This document shows, piece after piece, positions 38,317 through 50,614 of a DNA stretch of 64,000 bases; the first letter of the stretch is position 1; each line of letters begins with the position of its first letter. Origin of the DNA: Georgenia sp. M64 (GTDB lineage: Bacteria; Actinomycetota; Actinomycetes; Actinomycetales; Actinomycetaceae); contig NZ_CP145809.1 in NCBI RefSeq assembly GCF_038049925.1, positions 1,984,001-2,048,000 on the forward strand, in the 5' to 3' direction. The notes beneath the pieces are model-generated. The model was not told the DNA's origin, searched no databases, and worked only from the letters and a program-made list of their open reading frames with translations. The position numbers and the translations under genes were made by a program.

Positions 38317-39468
38317 CTAGACCACCGCCTGGACGAGGGGCACCTCGAGCTCGTCCGGCGTCAGCGCACCGTGCATGCCCACCAGGGCGAGCGACCGGGC
38401 CGGCTGGGTGCGTGAGTCCACCACCGCGTGCCGCCCCGTCATGACCGCGACGACGTCGCCGATGGCCGCGGCGCGCTCGGGCGCCACGGGGCCGAGGAGG
38501 CCCGTGGCGACGAGCTCCTCCCGTTCGACGACCCACGCCCGCTCACCGAGCTCCTCGCGCCACCGGCGGGCGACGTCGGGGGCGGTCCCGGGGCGGGTGT
38601 AGACATGACAGGCACGCGGCTCGCCCGCGACCAGCTCGACCCCGGCCGCCAGGGCGGGGGTGGTGGCCACGTCGACCCGGTCGGTGACGTCGACCATGCC
38701 GTGGTCGGCGGTGATGACCAGGAGCGTGCCCGGTGGGAGCGACCGCTCCAGACGGCGCAGCTCGCGGTCGGTGGCCTCCATCTCCTCCCCCCACTGCCAC
38801 GACCCCCAGCCGTGGACGTGCCCGGTGTGGTCGACGTCGCCCCAGTAGAGGTAGACGGCGGCCGCGCCGCGGCGGAGCTGGGCGACGGCGGCGTCGACCC
38901 GCTCCGGGAGGAACTCGGCGGAGACGTTGCGCACGCCCCGCAGCGCCGCCTCGGTCAGCCCCGAGCCGACGAACCGGGCCGGGCCCACGCTGACGACCTC
39001 GGGCAGATCCTCGCCCGCGGCACGCCGGCCCGCCAGCTGCTCGAAGAGGGTGTCGGTGCGCTGCCACTCCCGCGGGGTGACGCTCGCGCCGTCCCACTGG
39101 ATGAGGTTGAGGACCCCGCCGTGCCCGGGGTCCCGGACCGAGTAGCCCAGCATCCCCGTGCGGCCCGGCAGCTCGCCGGTGCCGAGGGTGGTGATGGCCG
39201 CGGCCGTGGTCGAGGGGAACGTCGTGGTGAGGGTCCGGGCGCCGGCCGAGCGCAGGAAGGGGGCGTGCCCGCCGCGCTCGGCGAGCATCCGCATCCCCAG
39301 GCCGTCGACGAGGACGACGCAGACCCTCGGGGCCGCGGGCAGGCCGAGCAGGGACCGGTCCTCCGCGGAGGTGCGGCCGGCGGAGGTCGTGGCCAGGCCG
39401 GCGGCGTCCAGCGCGGCGGGCATCACCGAGCGCAGGTGCGGGTGGTCGACCGGCACCGCCGCACTCAC
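38317..39468 (-). CDS. Alkaline-phosphatase-superfamily phosphodiesterase/nucleotide pyrophosphatase
   Basis: 383 residues, no signal peptide. Metal ligands and nucleophile of the nucleotide-pyrophosphatase branch are visible: [11 protein letters not shown] (first Asp), Thr in [15 protein letters not shown] (nucleophile), [13 protein letters not shown] (Asp/His) and [11 protein letters not shown] (Asp-His). Predicted to hydrolyse phosphodiester or pyrophosphate bonds; the substrate is unknown. The GTG at 39468 overlaps the DUF5998 stop by 4 nt (GTGA). Operon order DUF5998, phosphodiesterase, tdk is common in Micrococcales. Confidence 0.85.
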   Translation of the reverse strand: MSAAVPVDHPHLRSVMPAALDAAGLATTSAGRTSAEDRSLLGLPAAPRVCVVLVDGLGMRMLAERGGHAPFLRSAGARTLTTTFPSTTAAAITTLGTGELPGRTGMLGYSVRDPGHGGVLNLIQWDGASVTPREWQRTDTLFEQLAGRRAAGEDLPEVVSVGPARFVGSGLTEAALRGVRNVSAEFLPERVDAAVAQLRRGAAAVYLYWGDVDHTGHVHGWGSWQWGEEMEATDRELRRLERSLPPGTLLVITADHGMVDVTDRVDVATTPALAAGVELVAGEPRACHVYTRPGTAPDVARRWREELGERAWVVEREELVATGLLGPVAPERAAAIGDVVAVMTGRHAVVDSRTQPARSLALVGMHGALTPDELEVPLVQAVV

Positions 39469-40037
39469 GCCCGGACCGCGGTGGCCGCCGACAGCGTCCG
39501 GGCGAACGACAGGGCCCCCTCCACGGCACCCTTCCCCTCGGCCTCGACGCTCACCCGGACCGCGACGTCGTCGGGCGAGAGCATCCCGGTGTAGCCGTGG
39601 TCGGCCTCGCAGTCGGGGTCGCCGCAGGTCGCCGGCTGGAGGTCGACGCTGAGGACCGCCCCCCAGCTCACCGAGACGGTCAGCTCCTGGGTGCTCATAC
39701 CTCGGGCGTGCGCGGGCTCGCTGACGCCGTGGGTGAGCGAGACGGTGCGGACCTGGTGCAGCGGGACCGACTCGGTGGTCGCGGCGGCCGAGGGGCGGCC
39801 GTCGTCGCCGGGCATGTCGTCCACATGCGCGACGACCAGCCGCGTGGGAGTCAGGACGAGGGCGGTGAGGTGGCGCCGGACCTCGGTGCTGTCGAACGTG
39901 GTCTCCGGGTGGACGAGGAAGGAGACGACCGGCTCGTCGGCCAGGGCGACGTCGATGACGCCGGCGACCAGCTCCGGGTAGTACCCGGCGTGGTCGAGGT
40001 CCGAGCGCAGCTGCTTGGCGAGGTTCGTCACGGGCAC
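39465..40037 (-). CDS. DUF5998 family protein
   Basis: 190-residue soluble protein of unknown role, conserved in actinobacteria. Family features: N-terminal [57 protein letters not shown], and a C-terminal [14 protein letters not shown] segment that might bind metal. GTG at 40037; on the minus strand AACAAT lies 6 nt before it, so a leaderless transcript is possible although the previous gene ends only 4 nt away. Confidence 0.85.
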   Translation of the reverse strand: MPVTNLAKQLRSDLDHAGYYPELVAGVIDVALADEPVVSFLVHPETTFDSTEVRRHLTALVLTPTRLVVAHVDDMPGDDGRPSAAATTESVPLHQVRTVSLTHGVSEPAHARGMSTQELTVSVSWGAVLSVDLQPATCGDPDCEADHGYTGMLSPDDVAVRVSVEAEGKGAVEGALSFARTLSAATAVRA

Positions 40038-40041
40038 CCCG

Positions 40042-42837
40042 TCATTGTTCCACCCTCGCGCCGCCGTCGTCGTCCTGCGCCCCCCGGCCACCGTCCGCGA
40101 CGACGACGGGGCCGTCCGCCCCGACGCCGGCCGGCCCCGGCTCGGCGGGGGTCGGCAGGCTGCGCCGCCCCGCGTCCTGGCGCACGGGATGGCCGACCTC
40201 GAGCACGGCGGAGGCGACGCACAGGCCCTCCTCCCCCACGATGACGGGGTTGAGCGAGACATCGGCCACCTCGGGCAGGTCGTCCACGAGCATCGAGACC
40301 CGGGCCAGGAGGTCCTCCAGGGCGGCCACGTCGGCGGCGGGCAGACCCCGGTGCCCGAGGAGCCGGGGCGCGGCCCGCACCGACCGCACCATCTCCGCGA
40401 CGTCGGTCGGGGTCAGGGGCGGGATGCGGTACGAGACGTCGCCGAGCAGCTCCACCGCGTCCCCCGCGACGCCGAAGGCCACGACCGGGCCGTAGAGGTC
40501 GTCCTCGGTCCCGCGGACGACGCACGCCACGCCGGGCGGCGCCATCGCCTGGACCTCGAAGGTGCTCGGCCGGCCCAGGACGTGCGCGGCCCGGGCCGCC
40601 ATGTGGGCGAAGGCCTCCCGGACGTCGTCGGCGTCCGCCAGGTCCAGGCGCACCCCGCCGAGGTCGGTGCGGTGGCGCAGGACGTCGTCGGCGACCTTGA
40701 GCGCCACGGGGTGACCGATCGCCGCGGCCGCCTCGACCGCGGTGTCCGCGTCCGTCACCGCGGTCGCCGGCAGCAGGGTGATCCCGTAGCAGCCGAGCAG
40801 CGCCGCCGCCGTCGCGGTGTCGACCCGGCGCCGCTCCCCGGCCGCGACGCCCTCCACGGCCCGGCCGACGACCCGGCGGGCCGCGGCCGGGTCGATCCCG
40901 GTCGGGGCCACGAGGTCCTCACCCGCCCGCCGCCGCCACGCGGCGTGCTCCACGGCACCGACCAGGGCGGCGACGGCGTCCTCGACGGTCGTCGTGGACG
41001 GGACGGTCCGGCCCTCGGCGGTGAGCTCGGTGGTCAGGCCGTGCAGGCCGTGCACGGCCGCGACCCAGGTGCGTCCGTCCGCGGCGGCGGCCCGCGCCAC
41101 GACCTGAGCGACGGCGGGGTCGGTGCGCCCCAGCGGCGGGGAGTGCGCGACCACCACCGCGTCCCAGTCCGACCGGGCGGCGAGGGCGGTCAGCGCCCCC
41201 TCGTAACGGTCGGGGCCGGCCAGCGGCGGCAGGACCACCGCCTCGCCGGCGACGCTCAGCCCCCCGGCCCGCAGCACCTCCCCGACGAGCCCGGCCAGGG
41301 CCGCGGAGGAGGAGACGACCGCGGTGCGCGGCCCGGCGGGCAGCGGCTGCGCGAGGAGGAGGGCGGCGACGTCGAGCATCTCCCGGACCGAGGACGCGCG
41401 CACCACCCCGGCCTGGCGCAGCATCTCGGTGAGGACCCGCCGCGGCTGGCGCGAGGTGCGCACGGCGTGGCCGGGCGGGGTGGACTGGCCGGTCTGCCCC
41501 GACACGACCGCCACGAGGGGCTTGGTCGAGCTCAGAGCGCGGGCGATGCGCGAGAACTTGCGCGGGTTGCCGATGGACTCGAGGTAGACCGCGCCGACCG
41601 CGGTGGGCTCGTGGGCCGACCAGAACTGCATCGTGTCGTTGCCCGAGACGTCCACCCGGTGCCCGGCGGAGAGGAAGGTGCTCACCGGCAGCCCCCGCCT
41701 GGCCGCGGTCGAGCGCAGCGCCAGTCCCGCGGAGGCGGACTGGCCGAAGATCCCGACCCCCGGCCCGTCGGCGACGACGCCCGACTCGGCCCAGAGGGAG
41801 GCGTTGTACCGGCCGGCCGGCCCCTGCCCCACGACGCCGTACGAGGCCGGGCCGACCACCCGGATGCCGGCCTCGCGCGTGCTGCGGAGCAGCTCGCGCT
41901 GGCGGGCCATCCCGGCCGTCCCCTGCTCCCCGAAGCCGTGGGACAGCACGACGAGGGCCCGCACGCCCAGGGCCTGGAGCGCCGGGACCGCCGCGACGAC
42001 CTCCGCGGGCGGGCCGGCGGCGACGGCGAGATCGACCGGACCGGTGACCGACCCCAGGCTCTCGTGGACCGCGACGTCGGCCCCGGCCGCCGGCGGGGCG
42101 GTCAGGCCGACGAGGTCCAGGCCCCCGGTGAACGCGCCGTCGGTCCGCGCGCCGGTCAGCTCACGGGCGACCGCGCCGGCGAGGACCTGACCCTCGCCGT
42201 CCGGCGGGCCGGCGGCCAGGACGAGGACGGACCCGGCCTGGAAGAGCCCGCGCATGCTCAGCGCCTCGGCGTGCCGCTCCCGCTCGGCCATGACCTTCCA
42301 CGACCGCTCGGTCTCCTCGATGGAGAACTCGACCGAGATGACCCCGTCCTCGTAGTGCTGGGCGACCTCGTAGCCGGCGTCGGAGAAGACCCGGATCATC
42401 TTGGCGTTGCCGGGCAGCACGTCGGCGACGAAGCGGTCGACGCCCACCTCGCGGGCCGCGGCGGCGAGGTGCTCGAGCAGCACCGAGCCCAGGCCCCGCC
42501 CGTGCTCGGTGTCGGCGACGTAGAACGCGACCTCGGCCGTCCCGGGCTCGACGACGTCGAACCGGCCCACCGCGCGCAGGTCGTCGCCGTGGACGAGGAC
42601 GAGGGCGACGCGGTCGTGGTGGTCGACGTGGGTGAACCGGTGCAGGTCCCGCTCCCCCAGCCGCTCCATGGGGGCGAAGAAGCGGTAGTAGACCGACTGG
42701 GCCGACTGGCCCAGGTGCATGCGCTGGAGGGCGTCGGCGTCCTCGGGGCGGATGGGCCGGATCTGCATCGTCGCGCCGTCGCGCAGGACCACGTCCGCCA
42801 TCCAGCGCGACGGGTACGCGGCGGCGTCGGCGTCCAT
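40042..42837 (-). CDS. GNAT acetyltransferase fused to ADP-forming acyl-CoA synthetase-like domains
   Basis: 931-residue Pat-like protein. Order: GNAT domain (about 15-175, acetyl-CoA loop in [14 protein letters not shown]), then a CoA-binding Rossmann domain ([14 protein letters not shown]..), a succinyl-CoA-ligase-like region ([30 protein letters not shown]), and a C-terminal ATP-grasp domain ([26 protein letters not shown]). Bacterial homologues acetylate lysines of acyl-CoA synthetases; the order with GNAT first is the actinobacterial form. Whether the synthetase half is active cannot be told: its usual catalytic His is not obvious. ATG at 42837 chosen from the normal N-terminus. Divergent from parC. 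Confidence 0.88.
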   Translation of the reverse strand: MDADAAAYPSRWMADVVLRDGATMQIRPIRPEDADALQRMHLGQSAQSVYYRFFAPMERLGERDLHRFTHVDHHDRVALVLVHGDDLRAVGRFDVVEPGTAEVAFYVADTEHGRGLGSVLLEHLAAAAREVGVDRFVADVLPGNAKMIRVFSDAGYEVAQHYEDGVISVEFSIEETERSWKVMAERERHAEALSMRGLFQAGSVLVLAAGPPDGEGQVLAGAVARELTGARTDGAFTGGLDLVGLTAPPAAGADVAVHESLGSVTGPVDLAVAAGPPAEVVAAVPALQALGVRALVVLSHGFGEQGTAGMARQRELLRSTREAGIRVVGPASYGVVGQGPAGRYNASLWAESGVVADGPGVGIFGQSASAGLALRSTAARRGLPVSTFLSAGHRVDVSGNDTMQFWSAHEPTAVGAVYLESIGNPRKFSRIARALSSTKPLVAVVSGQTGQSTPPGHAVRTSRQPRRVLTEMLRQAGVVRASSVREMLDVAALLLAQPLPAGPRTAVVSSSAALAGLVGEVLRAGGLSVAGEAVVLPPLAGPDRYEGALTALAARSDWDAVVVAHSPPLGRTDPAVAQVVARAAAADGRTWVAAVHGLHGLTTELTAEGRTVPSTTTVEDAVAALVGAVEHAAWRRRAGEDLVAPTGIDPAAARRVVGRAVEGVAAGERRRVDTATAAALLGCYGITLLPATAVTDADTAVEAAAAIGHPVALKVADDVLRHRTDLGGVRLDLADADDVREAFAHMAARAAHVLGRPSTFEVQAMAPPGVACVVRGTEDDLYGPVVAFGVAGDAVELLGDVSYRIPPLTPTDVAEMVRSVRAAPRLLGHRGLPAADVAALEDLLARVSMLVDDLPEVADVSLNPVIVGEEGLCVASAVLEVGHPVRQDAGRRSLPTPAEPGPAGVGADGPVVVADGGRGAQDDDGGARVEQ

Positions 42838-42913
42838 GCCTCCCGAGCGTAACGGTGCGCCCCGCCCGCGCGGGTGCACCGGAACACCCCCGGCGTCGGC
42901 GACAATGGACACC

Positions 42914-45382
42914 ATGGCCCGGAAGACCCCGACGACCCCCGCAGAGCCCGTCGACGAGAAGATCGTCGACATCGACGTCTCCGCGGAGATGCAGGGCTCG
43001 TTCCTCGAGTACGCCTACTCGGTCATCTACTCCCGGGCGCTGCCCGACGCGCGCGACGGGCTCAAGCCCGTCCAGCGCCGGATCCTGTTCATGATGGACC
43101 AGATGGGGCTGCGACCCGACCGGGGCCACGTGAAGTCCGCGCGCGTCGTCGGCGAGGTGATGGGCAAGCTCCACCCGCACGGCGACTCGGCCATCTACGA
43201 CGCCATGGTGCGCATGGCCCAGCCGTTCGCGCTGCGGCTGCCCCTCGTGGACGGGCACGGCAACTTCGGCTCCCTCGACGACGGCCCCGCGGCCTCGCGC
43301 TACACCGAGGCCCGGCTCACCCCCGCCGCGCTGGCCATGACGGCGGACCTCGGCGAGGACGTCGTCGACTTCGTCCCCAACTACGACAACCAGCTCACCC
43401 AGCCGTCGGTGCTGCCCTCGGCCATCCCCAACCTCCTCGTCAACGGCGCCACCGGGATCGCGGTGGGCATGGCCACGAACATGCCCCCGCACAACCTCGT
43501 CGAGGTGGTCGCCGCGGCGCGCCACCTCGTGGACAACCCCGACGCCACGCTCGACGAGCTCGTCCGGCTCGTCCCCGGGCCGGACCTGCCCGAGGGCGGC
43601 AAGATCGTGGGTCTGGAGGGGGTGCGCGAGGCGTACGCCACCGGGCGGGGCAGCTTCCGCACCCGCGCCACCGCCCGCGTGGAGAACCTGAGCCCGCGCC
43701 GCAAGGGCATCGTCGTCACCGAGCTGCCGTACATGGTCGGCCCCGAGCGCGTCATCGAGAAGATCAAGGACGCCGTCCAGGCGCGCAAGCTCCAGGGCAT
43801 CACCAACGTGCAGAACCTCACCGACCGCCACCACGGGCTGCGGCTGGTCATCGAGGTCAAGAACGCCTTCAACCCCGAGGCCGTGCTCGAGCAGCTCTAC
43901 CGGCACACGCCGATGGAGGAGTCCTTCGGGATCAACAACGTCGCCCTGGTGGACGGCCAGCCGCGCACGCTCGGGCTGCGCGAGCTCCTCGAGGTCTTCG
44001 TCGGGCACCGGCTCACGGTGGTGCGCCGCCGGACCCGGTACCGCCTCGACCGGGCCACGGAGCGCGCGCACCTCGTCGAGGGCCTGCTCGTCGCCATCGC
44101 CGACATCGACGAGGTGATCGCGGTCATCCGCAGCTCCGACGACGCCGACGCCGCCCGCACCCGCCTCATGAGCGTGTTCGACCTGTCCGAGGCGCAGGCC
44201 GAGTTCATCCTCGCCCTGCGGCTGCGCCGCCTGACCAAGTTCTCCCGGCTCGAGCTCGAGGCGGAGCGGGACGAGCTGGCCCGCACGATCGAGCTCCTCC
44301 AGGAGATCCTCGGCTCCGAGGCGCGCCTGCGCGAGGTCGTCTCCGACGAGCTCGCCGACGTCGCCCGCCGGTTCGGCACCCCTCGGCGCACGGTGCTCCT
44401 CGAGCATGCCGGTGGTCCCGCCACCCAGGCGGCACCCGGGCGGGCGGGGACCAGGACGGCCGCCCTGCCGCTGGAGGTCGCCGACGAGCCCTGCTGGGTG
44501 CTCCTGTCCGGCACCGGCCTGCTGGCCCGGACGACCGAGCCGGACGCCCCCGTGCGCACCGGGGGCCGGTCCGCGCACGACGCCGTCACCCACGCCGTGC
44601 CGGCGACCGCGCGCGGGCACGTCGCCGTGGCGACCTCGACGGGTCGGCTGGTACGGCTGGAGGTCCTCGACGCCCCCACGATCCCCCCGACCGGATCGGC
44701 ACCGGGGCTCTCCGGCGGCGCCCCCGTCCGGGAGCTCCTGGGACTGGAGCGCGACGAGGAGGTGGTCGGGCTCGTCCGTCTGGACGCCGGTGCGCCGCCG
44801 GTCGTCCTCGCCACCGCCCAGGGGGTCGTCAAGCGGGTCGTCCCGGATCACCCCGGCAACAAGGACGCCTGGGAGGTCGTCGCCCTGCGGGAGGGCGACC
44901 GGGTGGTGGGCGCCGGGCACGCCGCCGAGAGCGACAAGCTGGTCCTCATCACCTCCGACGCCCAGCTGCTGCGCTTCGACGCGGCGGCGGTGCGGCCCCA
45001 GGGCCGGGCCGGCCAGGGCATGGCCGGGATCAAGCTGGCCGCCGGTGCGGCGGTCGTCCACCTCGGTGTCGTCGGCGCCGACCACGTCTCCTCCAGCGTC
45101 GTCGTCACCGTGGCCGGCGCCTCCGGGGCGCTGCCGGGCACGGTGGCCGGCAGCGCCAAGGTCACCCCCCTGGACCGCTACCCGGCCAAGGGCAGGGCCA
45201 CCGGCGGCGTCCGCGCCCACCGCTTCGTCCGTGGCGAGGACTGCCTCCAGCTGGCCTGGGTGGGACCCGAGCCCGCCCGCGCCGTGGGCTCCGGGGGCCA
45301 GGCGGTGCCCCTGCCCGACCTCGACGAGCGCCGCGACGGCTCCGGGCAGCCCCTGCCCGTCCCGGTCGCCGCGATCGGGTGA
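42914..45382 (+). CDS. parC: DNA topoisomerase IV subunit A
   Basis: 822-residue type IIA topoisomerase subunit that breaks and rejoins DNA and decatenates chromosomes. Catalytic Tyr130 (ASRYTEARL). The quinolone-binding positions are Ser92 and Asp96 ([10 protein letters not shown]), the sensitive type. The C-terminal beta-pinwheel lacks a GyrA box and has [12 protein letters not shown] instead, so ParC rather than GyrA. GACAAT lies 7 nt before the ATG at 42914, suggesting a leaderless message; ATG 42905 is the alternative. Convergent with parE across two acetyltransferase genes. Confidence 0.93.
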   Translation: MARKTPTTPAEPVDEKIVDIDVSAEMQGSFLEYAYSVIYSRALPDARDGLKPVQRRILFMMDQMGLRPDRGHVKSARVVGEVMGKLHPHGDSAIYDAMVRMAQPFALRLPLVDGHGNFGSLDDGPAASRYTEARLTPAALAMTADLGEDVVDFVPNYDNQLTQPSVLPSAIPNLLVNGATGIAVGMATNMPPHNLVEVVAAARHLVDNPDATLDELVRLVPGPDLPEGGKIVGLEGVREAYATGRGSFRTRATARVENLSPRRKGIVVTELPYMVGPERVIEKIKDAVQARKLQGITNVQNLTDRHHGLRLVIEVKNAFNPEAVLEQLYRHTPMEESFGINNVALVDGQPRTLGLRELLEVFVGHRLTVVRRRTRYRLDRATERAHLVEGLLVAIADIDEVIAVIRSSDDADAARTRLMSVFDLSEAQAEFILALRLRRLTKFSRLELEAERDELARTIELLQEILGSEARLREVVSDELADVARRFGTPRRTVLLEHAGGPATQAAPGRAGTRTAALPLEVADEPCWVLLSGTGLLARTTEPDAPVRTGGRSAHDAVTHAVPATARGHVAVATSTGRLVRLEVLDAPTIPPTGSAPGLSGGAPVRELLGLERDEEVVGLVRLDAGAPPVVLATAQGVVKRVVPDHPGNKDAWEVVALREGDRVVGAGHAAESDKLVLITSDAQLLRFDAAAVRPQGRAGQGMAGIKLAAGAAVVHLGVVGADHVSSSVVVTVAGASGALPGTVAGSAKVTPLDRYPAKGRATGGVRAHRFVRGEDCLQLAWVGPEPARAVGSGGQAVPLPDLDERRDGSGQPLPVPVAAIG

Positions 45383-45428
45383 GGCGGGTGCGTCGGGTCA
45401 CGGCGGCGTGCGGGTCCCGGTGGTCGCG

Positions 45429-46547
45429 TCAGATCTCGACGGTGTACATCGCCGAGGTGCGGGTCACCTCGTAGCCGAGCTTGGCGTACAGGCGCACCGC
45501 GCCGGTGAGGTTGTCGGTGTCGACGTCGAGGCCCGCGTACTGCATGCCGGAGTCCCGGTAGGCCCGCATGGCCTCGGTCATCAGTGCGGTGGCGACGTGG
45601 CGCCCGCGCCACTCGCGCAGGACGCCGATGATCTCGGTGTACCCCTCCGTCCAGCCCAGGGCGGGCCAGTCCTGCTCGTAGCGGCCGGACATGAGGTACC
45701 CGGCCACCTGGGCGCGGTCGCTCGAGCGGTCCAGGGCCACGAAGCTCCAGCCCGGGGCGAAGTGGGTGCGGCCCTGGCGCCAGGACTCGGGGGTGTGGGG
45801 CTGGGAGCCCCAGTGGTCGCCGAACGCCCGGTTGTGCGCGCGGCGTACGGCGTCGTCGAGCTCCGGGCTCCACGGCACCACGGTGAGGTGGCGGTCCAGG
45901 GGCACCTCCGGGATGGGCAGCGAGAGGTCCCGCCGCATCTCGGTGTACCACCGCCGCGGCTCGAACCCCCGGGCCGTGATGAGCCGGGTGAGGGCGTCCA
46001 TGCCCTCGTCGACGTGGACGACGATCCGCGCCGGCGCCTCCTTGCCGGTCTCGACGAGCATCTGCCGGCCCCGGGCGACCTGCCAGTCCAGCACGGCCGA
46101 GCCGGCCCCCCGGTGGCGCCACAGCGGGTCGACCCCGCCGGAGCAGAACGCCCGCAGCAGCGACGTGTCGCCGTGGCGCACCCGGACGAAGCCGAAGGCG
46201 CGCAGCGACCCCGTCGCGTCCCAGCCGCCCATCGCGCTCCAGGCGTGCCCGGAGTCGAAGTACTCGACGATCTCCTCGGCCGAGGTGCGGTAGGGAGGGT
46301 CGTCCGCGTCCTCGATGCGCCCCACGAGATCGGTGAGGCCGCCGATGTCCACCGCACCGAGCGGGCGCCACTCCAGGCCGGCGACCGCCGCCGGCGGGGC
46401 GACGACCGCGGGGGCCCCGGCGCGGACCGCGAGGGGCACCGTGGAGCCGGCGGGCGCCGCCGTGGTGGCGGGCGCCGCCGTGCTGCCGGGCACCGTCACG
46501 CTGCCGGACGGCGCACGGCTGTCCGGACCGGGTCGGGGGGTGGGCAC
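45429..46547 (-). CDS. Tandem-GNAT acetyltransferase A
   Basis: 372 residues. After a 58-residue Pro/Ala-rich lead there are two GNAT folds: a degenerate N-terminal one (about 60-200, CSGGVDPLWRHRGAGSAVLDWQ keeps an RxxGxG-like loop) and a C-terminal one (about 215-372, GVLREWRGRHVATALMTEA, then YAKLGYEVTRTSAMYTVEI). The two-domain layout resembles mycothiol synthase (MshD) but the substrate is not identifiable. Leaderless GTG with TATCGT 7 nt upstream (46555-46560, minus strand). Clearly paralogous to the next gene. Confidence 0.85.
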   Translation of the reverse strand: MPTPRPGPDSRAPSGSVTVPGSTAAPATTAAPAGSTVPLAVRAGAPAVVAPPAAVAGLEWRPLGAVDIGGLTDLVGRIEDADDPPYRTSAEEIVEYFDSGHAWSAMGGWDATGSLRAFGFVRVRHGDTSLLRAFCSGGVDPLWRHRGAGSAVLDWQVARGRQMLVETGKEAPARIVVHVDEGMDALTRLITARGFEPRRWYTEMRRDLSLPIPEVPLDRHLTVVPWSPELDDAVRRAHNRAFGDHWGSQPHTPESWRQGRTHFAPGWSFVALDRSSDRAQVAGYLMSGRYEQDWPALGWTEGYTEIIGVLREWRGRHVATALMTEAMRAYRDSGMQYAGLDVDTDNLTGAVRLYAKLGYEVTRTSAMYTVEI

Positions 46548-46620
46548 GGCCCCGACGATACGTGGTGGCGCCCGGGACCGTCACCTCGGTGTGCCGGGTG
46601 GGCCGCTCGGTCCGCGCGCC

Positions 46621-47622
46621 TCAGATCTCGATGGTGTAGAGGATCCGGGCTCCCTCGCGGCGGTACCCGAGCTCCTCGTAGAAGGCACCTGCCCCGGGCG
46701 GCTCGACCGTGTCGACGGTCAGGCCCGCCGTGGCGACGCCGTCCTCGGCGAGGGAGCGCAGCACCGCGGCGAGGAGGGCGCGGGCGACGCCGCGCCCGCG
46801 GTGGTCCGTCCGGACACCGAGCAGCTCGGTCCAGCCCTCGGCCGCGCCCGTGCGCGGGTGGGGACGCCGGCAGGTCATGGCGTAGCCCACGACGGCGCCG
46901 TCGGTGTCGACGGCGACCTTGGACCAGGCCGGCTCCCGGGCCTCGAGCAGGCGGGTCCACGACCCGGCGGTCAGGGGCTCGGCGCCCCAGTGGTCGGCGA
47001 ACGCGGCGTTGTGGACCTCGCGGACGGCGTCGTCGAGGGCCGGGACGAGGTCGCCGATCCGCACGTCCTCCGGCGGTGACGCCGCGGGCACCGGGTCGGC
47101 CACGGCGCGGCGCATCTCGTGGAAGGTGCGCTTGGCGCTGAACCCGGCCGCGACGTAGAGCCGGCGCCGGTCGGCGTGGTGCTCGTCCACGTACGCGGCG
47201 AGCCGCGCCGGCCCCTCCCCGCCGCGGGCGGCGAGGAGCTGCCGCGCCCGCCCGTCCTGCCAGTCCAGCAGGGCGCGCCCGATGCCCCGGCCTCGCCACT
47301 GGGGGGCGAGCGACGCCACGAGCACCGCCTGGTGCACCCGCCCGGCGCCGGGCGGGACGTCCACGACCGCGACCGCCTCGAGCTCGCCCGCGCGGGAGAA
47401 CCCGCCGAGGGCGTCGCCCGTGCCCCGGCCGAGGGCCTCGACGACCGAGCCCGGGCCGGTCCCGGAGACCGGGCGGTCGACCTCGGCGCAGCGCAGGGCC
47501 AGGTCGCGGACGGCGTCGAGGTCCGCCGCCGTGATCGTGCGCCAGCTCAGCCCGAGGTGGGCTGCCGGGAGCTCGGCCACCTCCGGCGCGCCCAGGCGGT
47601 CGGTGAGCGGTCGGTCAGGCAT
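46621..47622 (-). CDS. Tandem-GNAT acetyltransferase B
   Basis: 333 residues with the same two-GNAT arrangement as its neighbour: first loop in APQWRGRGIGRALLDWQDGRARQLL, second in GVRTDHRGRGVARALLAAVLRSL, and a matching end YEELGYRREGARILYTIEI. Shared segments (HNAAFADHWG/HNRAFGDHWG; WTELLGV/YTEIIGV) show an ancient tandem duplication. ATG at 47622 with TAGGAT 7 nt upstream (47630-47635 on the minus strand), so it has its own leaderless promoter. Substrate unknown. Confidence 0.85.
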   Translation of the reverse strand: MPDRPLTDRLGAPEVAELPAAHLGLSWRTITAADLDAVRDLALRCAEVDRPVSGTGPGSVVEALGRGTGDALGGFSRAGELEAVAVVDVPPGAGRVHQAVLVASLAPQWRGRGIGRALLDWQDGRARQLLAARGGEGPARLAAYVDEHHADRRRLYVAAGFSAKRTFHEMRRAVADPVPAASPPEDVRIGDLVPALDDAVREVHNAAFADHWGAEPLTAGSWTRLLEAREPAWSKVAVDTDGAVVGYAMTCRRPHPRTGAAEGWTELLGVRTDHRGRGVARALLAAVLRSLAEDGVATAGLTVDTVEPPGAGAFYEELGYRREGARILYTIEI

Positions 47623-47642
47623 GGAGACGATCCTAGGGGCGC

Positions 47643-49778
<2,136 letters not shown>

Positions 49779-50018
49779 CTGTCGATACTAGGTTTCCTCA
49801 CGGCGGGGCCCGTGCACGACCCACCGGTCGGGCACCGCGCCGTGCCGCGACGGGCTGCCCGCGGGGACGCTCACGGCCGCCGGTGGGAACCGGCGCGAGC
49901 CGTGCCTGGCGCCGGTCGGCCGCGACGGGACCTTCGGCCCTGGCGCCGGCGCTACGCCGGGAGCGTAAAGGTGGCCACCCGCAGCATAATTCCAGGGTCG
50001 GGATGGTTACATGCTGAC
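49779..50018. repeat. parE/DUF7455 intergenic with paired TGGCGCCGG repeats
   Basis: 240 nt. Two copies of CCTGGCGCCGG at 49905-49915 and 49939-49949, plus an AT-richer stretch with CATAAT (49985-49990) that may serve the plus-strand gene. Same core as the pair at 50343/50370. Confidence 0.5.
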
Positions 50019-50231
50019 ATGAGCACCATGACGACAGAGCCCACGCTGACAGCCCAGGACCGTTGCGACGCCTGCGGTGCGCAGGCCTACGTCCGCGTCG
50101 AGCTCGACGCCGGCGAGCTGCTGTTCTGCGCCCACCACGCCCGCCGTCACTCCGAGGCCCTCTCGGGTGTGGCCAAGACCATCCACGACGAGACCGAGCG
50201 CCTGCACGCGGAGCCCGGCGCCCAGCGCTGA
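50019..50231 (+). CDS. Small zinc-finger protein (DUF7455 type)
   Basis: 70-residue protein with a CxxC...CxxH metal site: CDACG at about 16-20 and CAHHARRH at about 37-44, and a helical C-terminus. Such proteins are common in actinobacteria beside the topoisomerase IV or gyrB2 gene. Function unknown. ATG at 50019; a second ATG follows three codons later. No Shine-Dalgarno; TTACAT lies 9 nt upstream. Followed by a perfect terminator hairpin. Confidence 0.85.
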   Translation: MSTMTTEPTLTAQDRCDACGAQAYVRVELDAGELLFCAHHARRHSEALSGVAKTIHDETERLHAEPGAQR

Positions 50232-50240
50232 CCCACGCCG

Positions 50241-50274
50241 CGACGGCCGCCACCCCCTCGGGTGGCGGCCGTCG
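50241..50274 (+). terminator. Terminator of the DUF7455 gene
   Basis: Perfect 14-bp stem CGACGGCCGCCACC / GGTGGCGGCCGTCG with loop CCCTCG, 10 nt after the stop. Confidence 0.8.
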
Positions 50275-50342
50275 CCGTCTCCGCAGTGGTCTGCCCCTCC
50301 CGCGGTTCCCCTTCGTACCATGAGCCCGGTGCGCGTCGGTTC

Positions 50343-50429
50343 GTGTCTGGCGCCGGCCGCCGTCGGCACGTGTGTGGCGCCGGCCGCGTGGTCGAGGGCC
50401 GAGCGCCGAGCCGACGGTCGAGGGCCGAG
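50343..50429. repeat. Two pairs of short direct repeats
   Basis: A 17-mer GTGT(C/G)TGGCGCCGGCCG at 50343-50359 and 50370-50386, then a 14-mer GGTCGAGGGCCGAG at 50390-50403 and 50416-50429. Lies in the 173-nt convergent gap between the terminator at 50274 and the 55-residue ORF. Confidence 0.7.
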
Positions 50430-50446
50430 GGCGACGGCCGGCGAGG

Positions 50447-50614
50447 TCAGCGGACCTCGCCGGGCAGCGGCCGGCTCGGGCTGACGAACGACGTGCCGCC
50501 ACGGGTGGTGAGCCGCCACGGCGCCGTCCGTGCGCGTCGGGTGCGGAGCATCTCCTGCATGGGCACGCCCAGGCTGCGGGCGGTGAAGGCGTCGATGAGG
50601 CTGGGGTCGGTCAT
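50447..50614 (-). CDS. Possible 55-residue protein coupled to the ArsR-like regulator
   Basis: ATG overlaps the regulator stop as ATGA (50611-50614). The product begins MTDPSLIDAFTARSLGVPM, then is Arg-rich (RTRRARTAPWRLTTRGG) with no known domain or membrane helix. In comparable loci the second gene often encodes an exporter; this one is too short, so it may be a distinct small protein or the stump of a lost gene. Confidence 0.5.
   Translation of the reverse strand: MTDPSLIDAFTARSLGVPMQEMLRTRRARTAPWRLTTRGGTSFVSPSRPLPGEVR

Noticed and set aside
43141-43210. Quinolone-resistance changes in parC
   Set aside because: The relevant positions are Ser92 and Asp96, the usual sensitive residues.
42161-45220. 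1019-codon frame on the minus strand opposite parC
   Set aside because: Shadow of parC in very GC-rich DNA; no recognisable domain and no start context.
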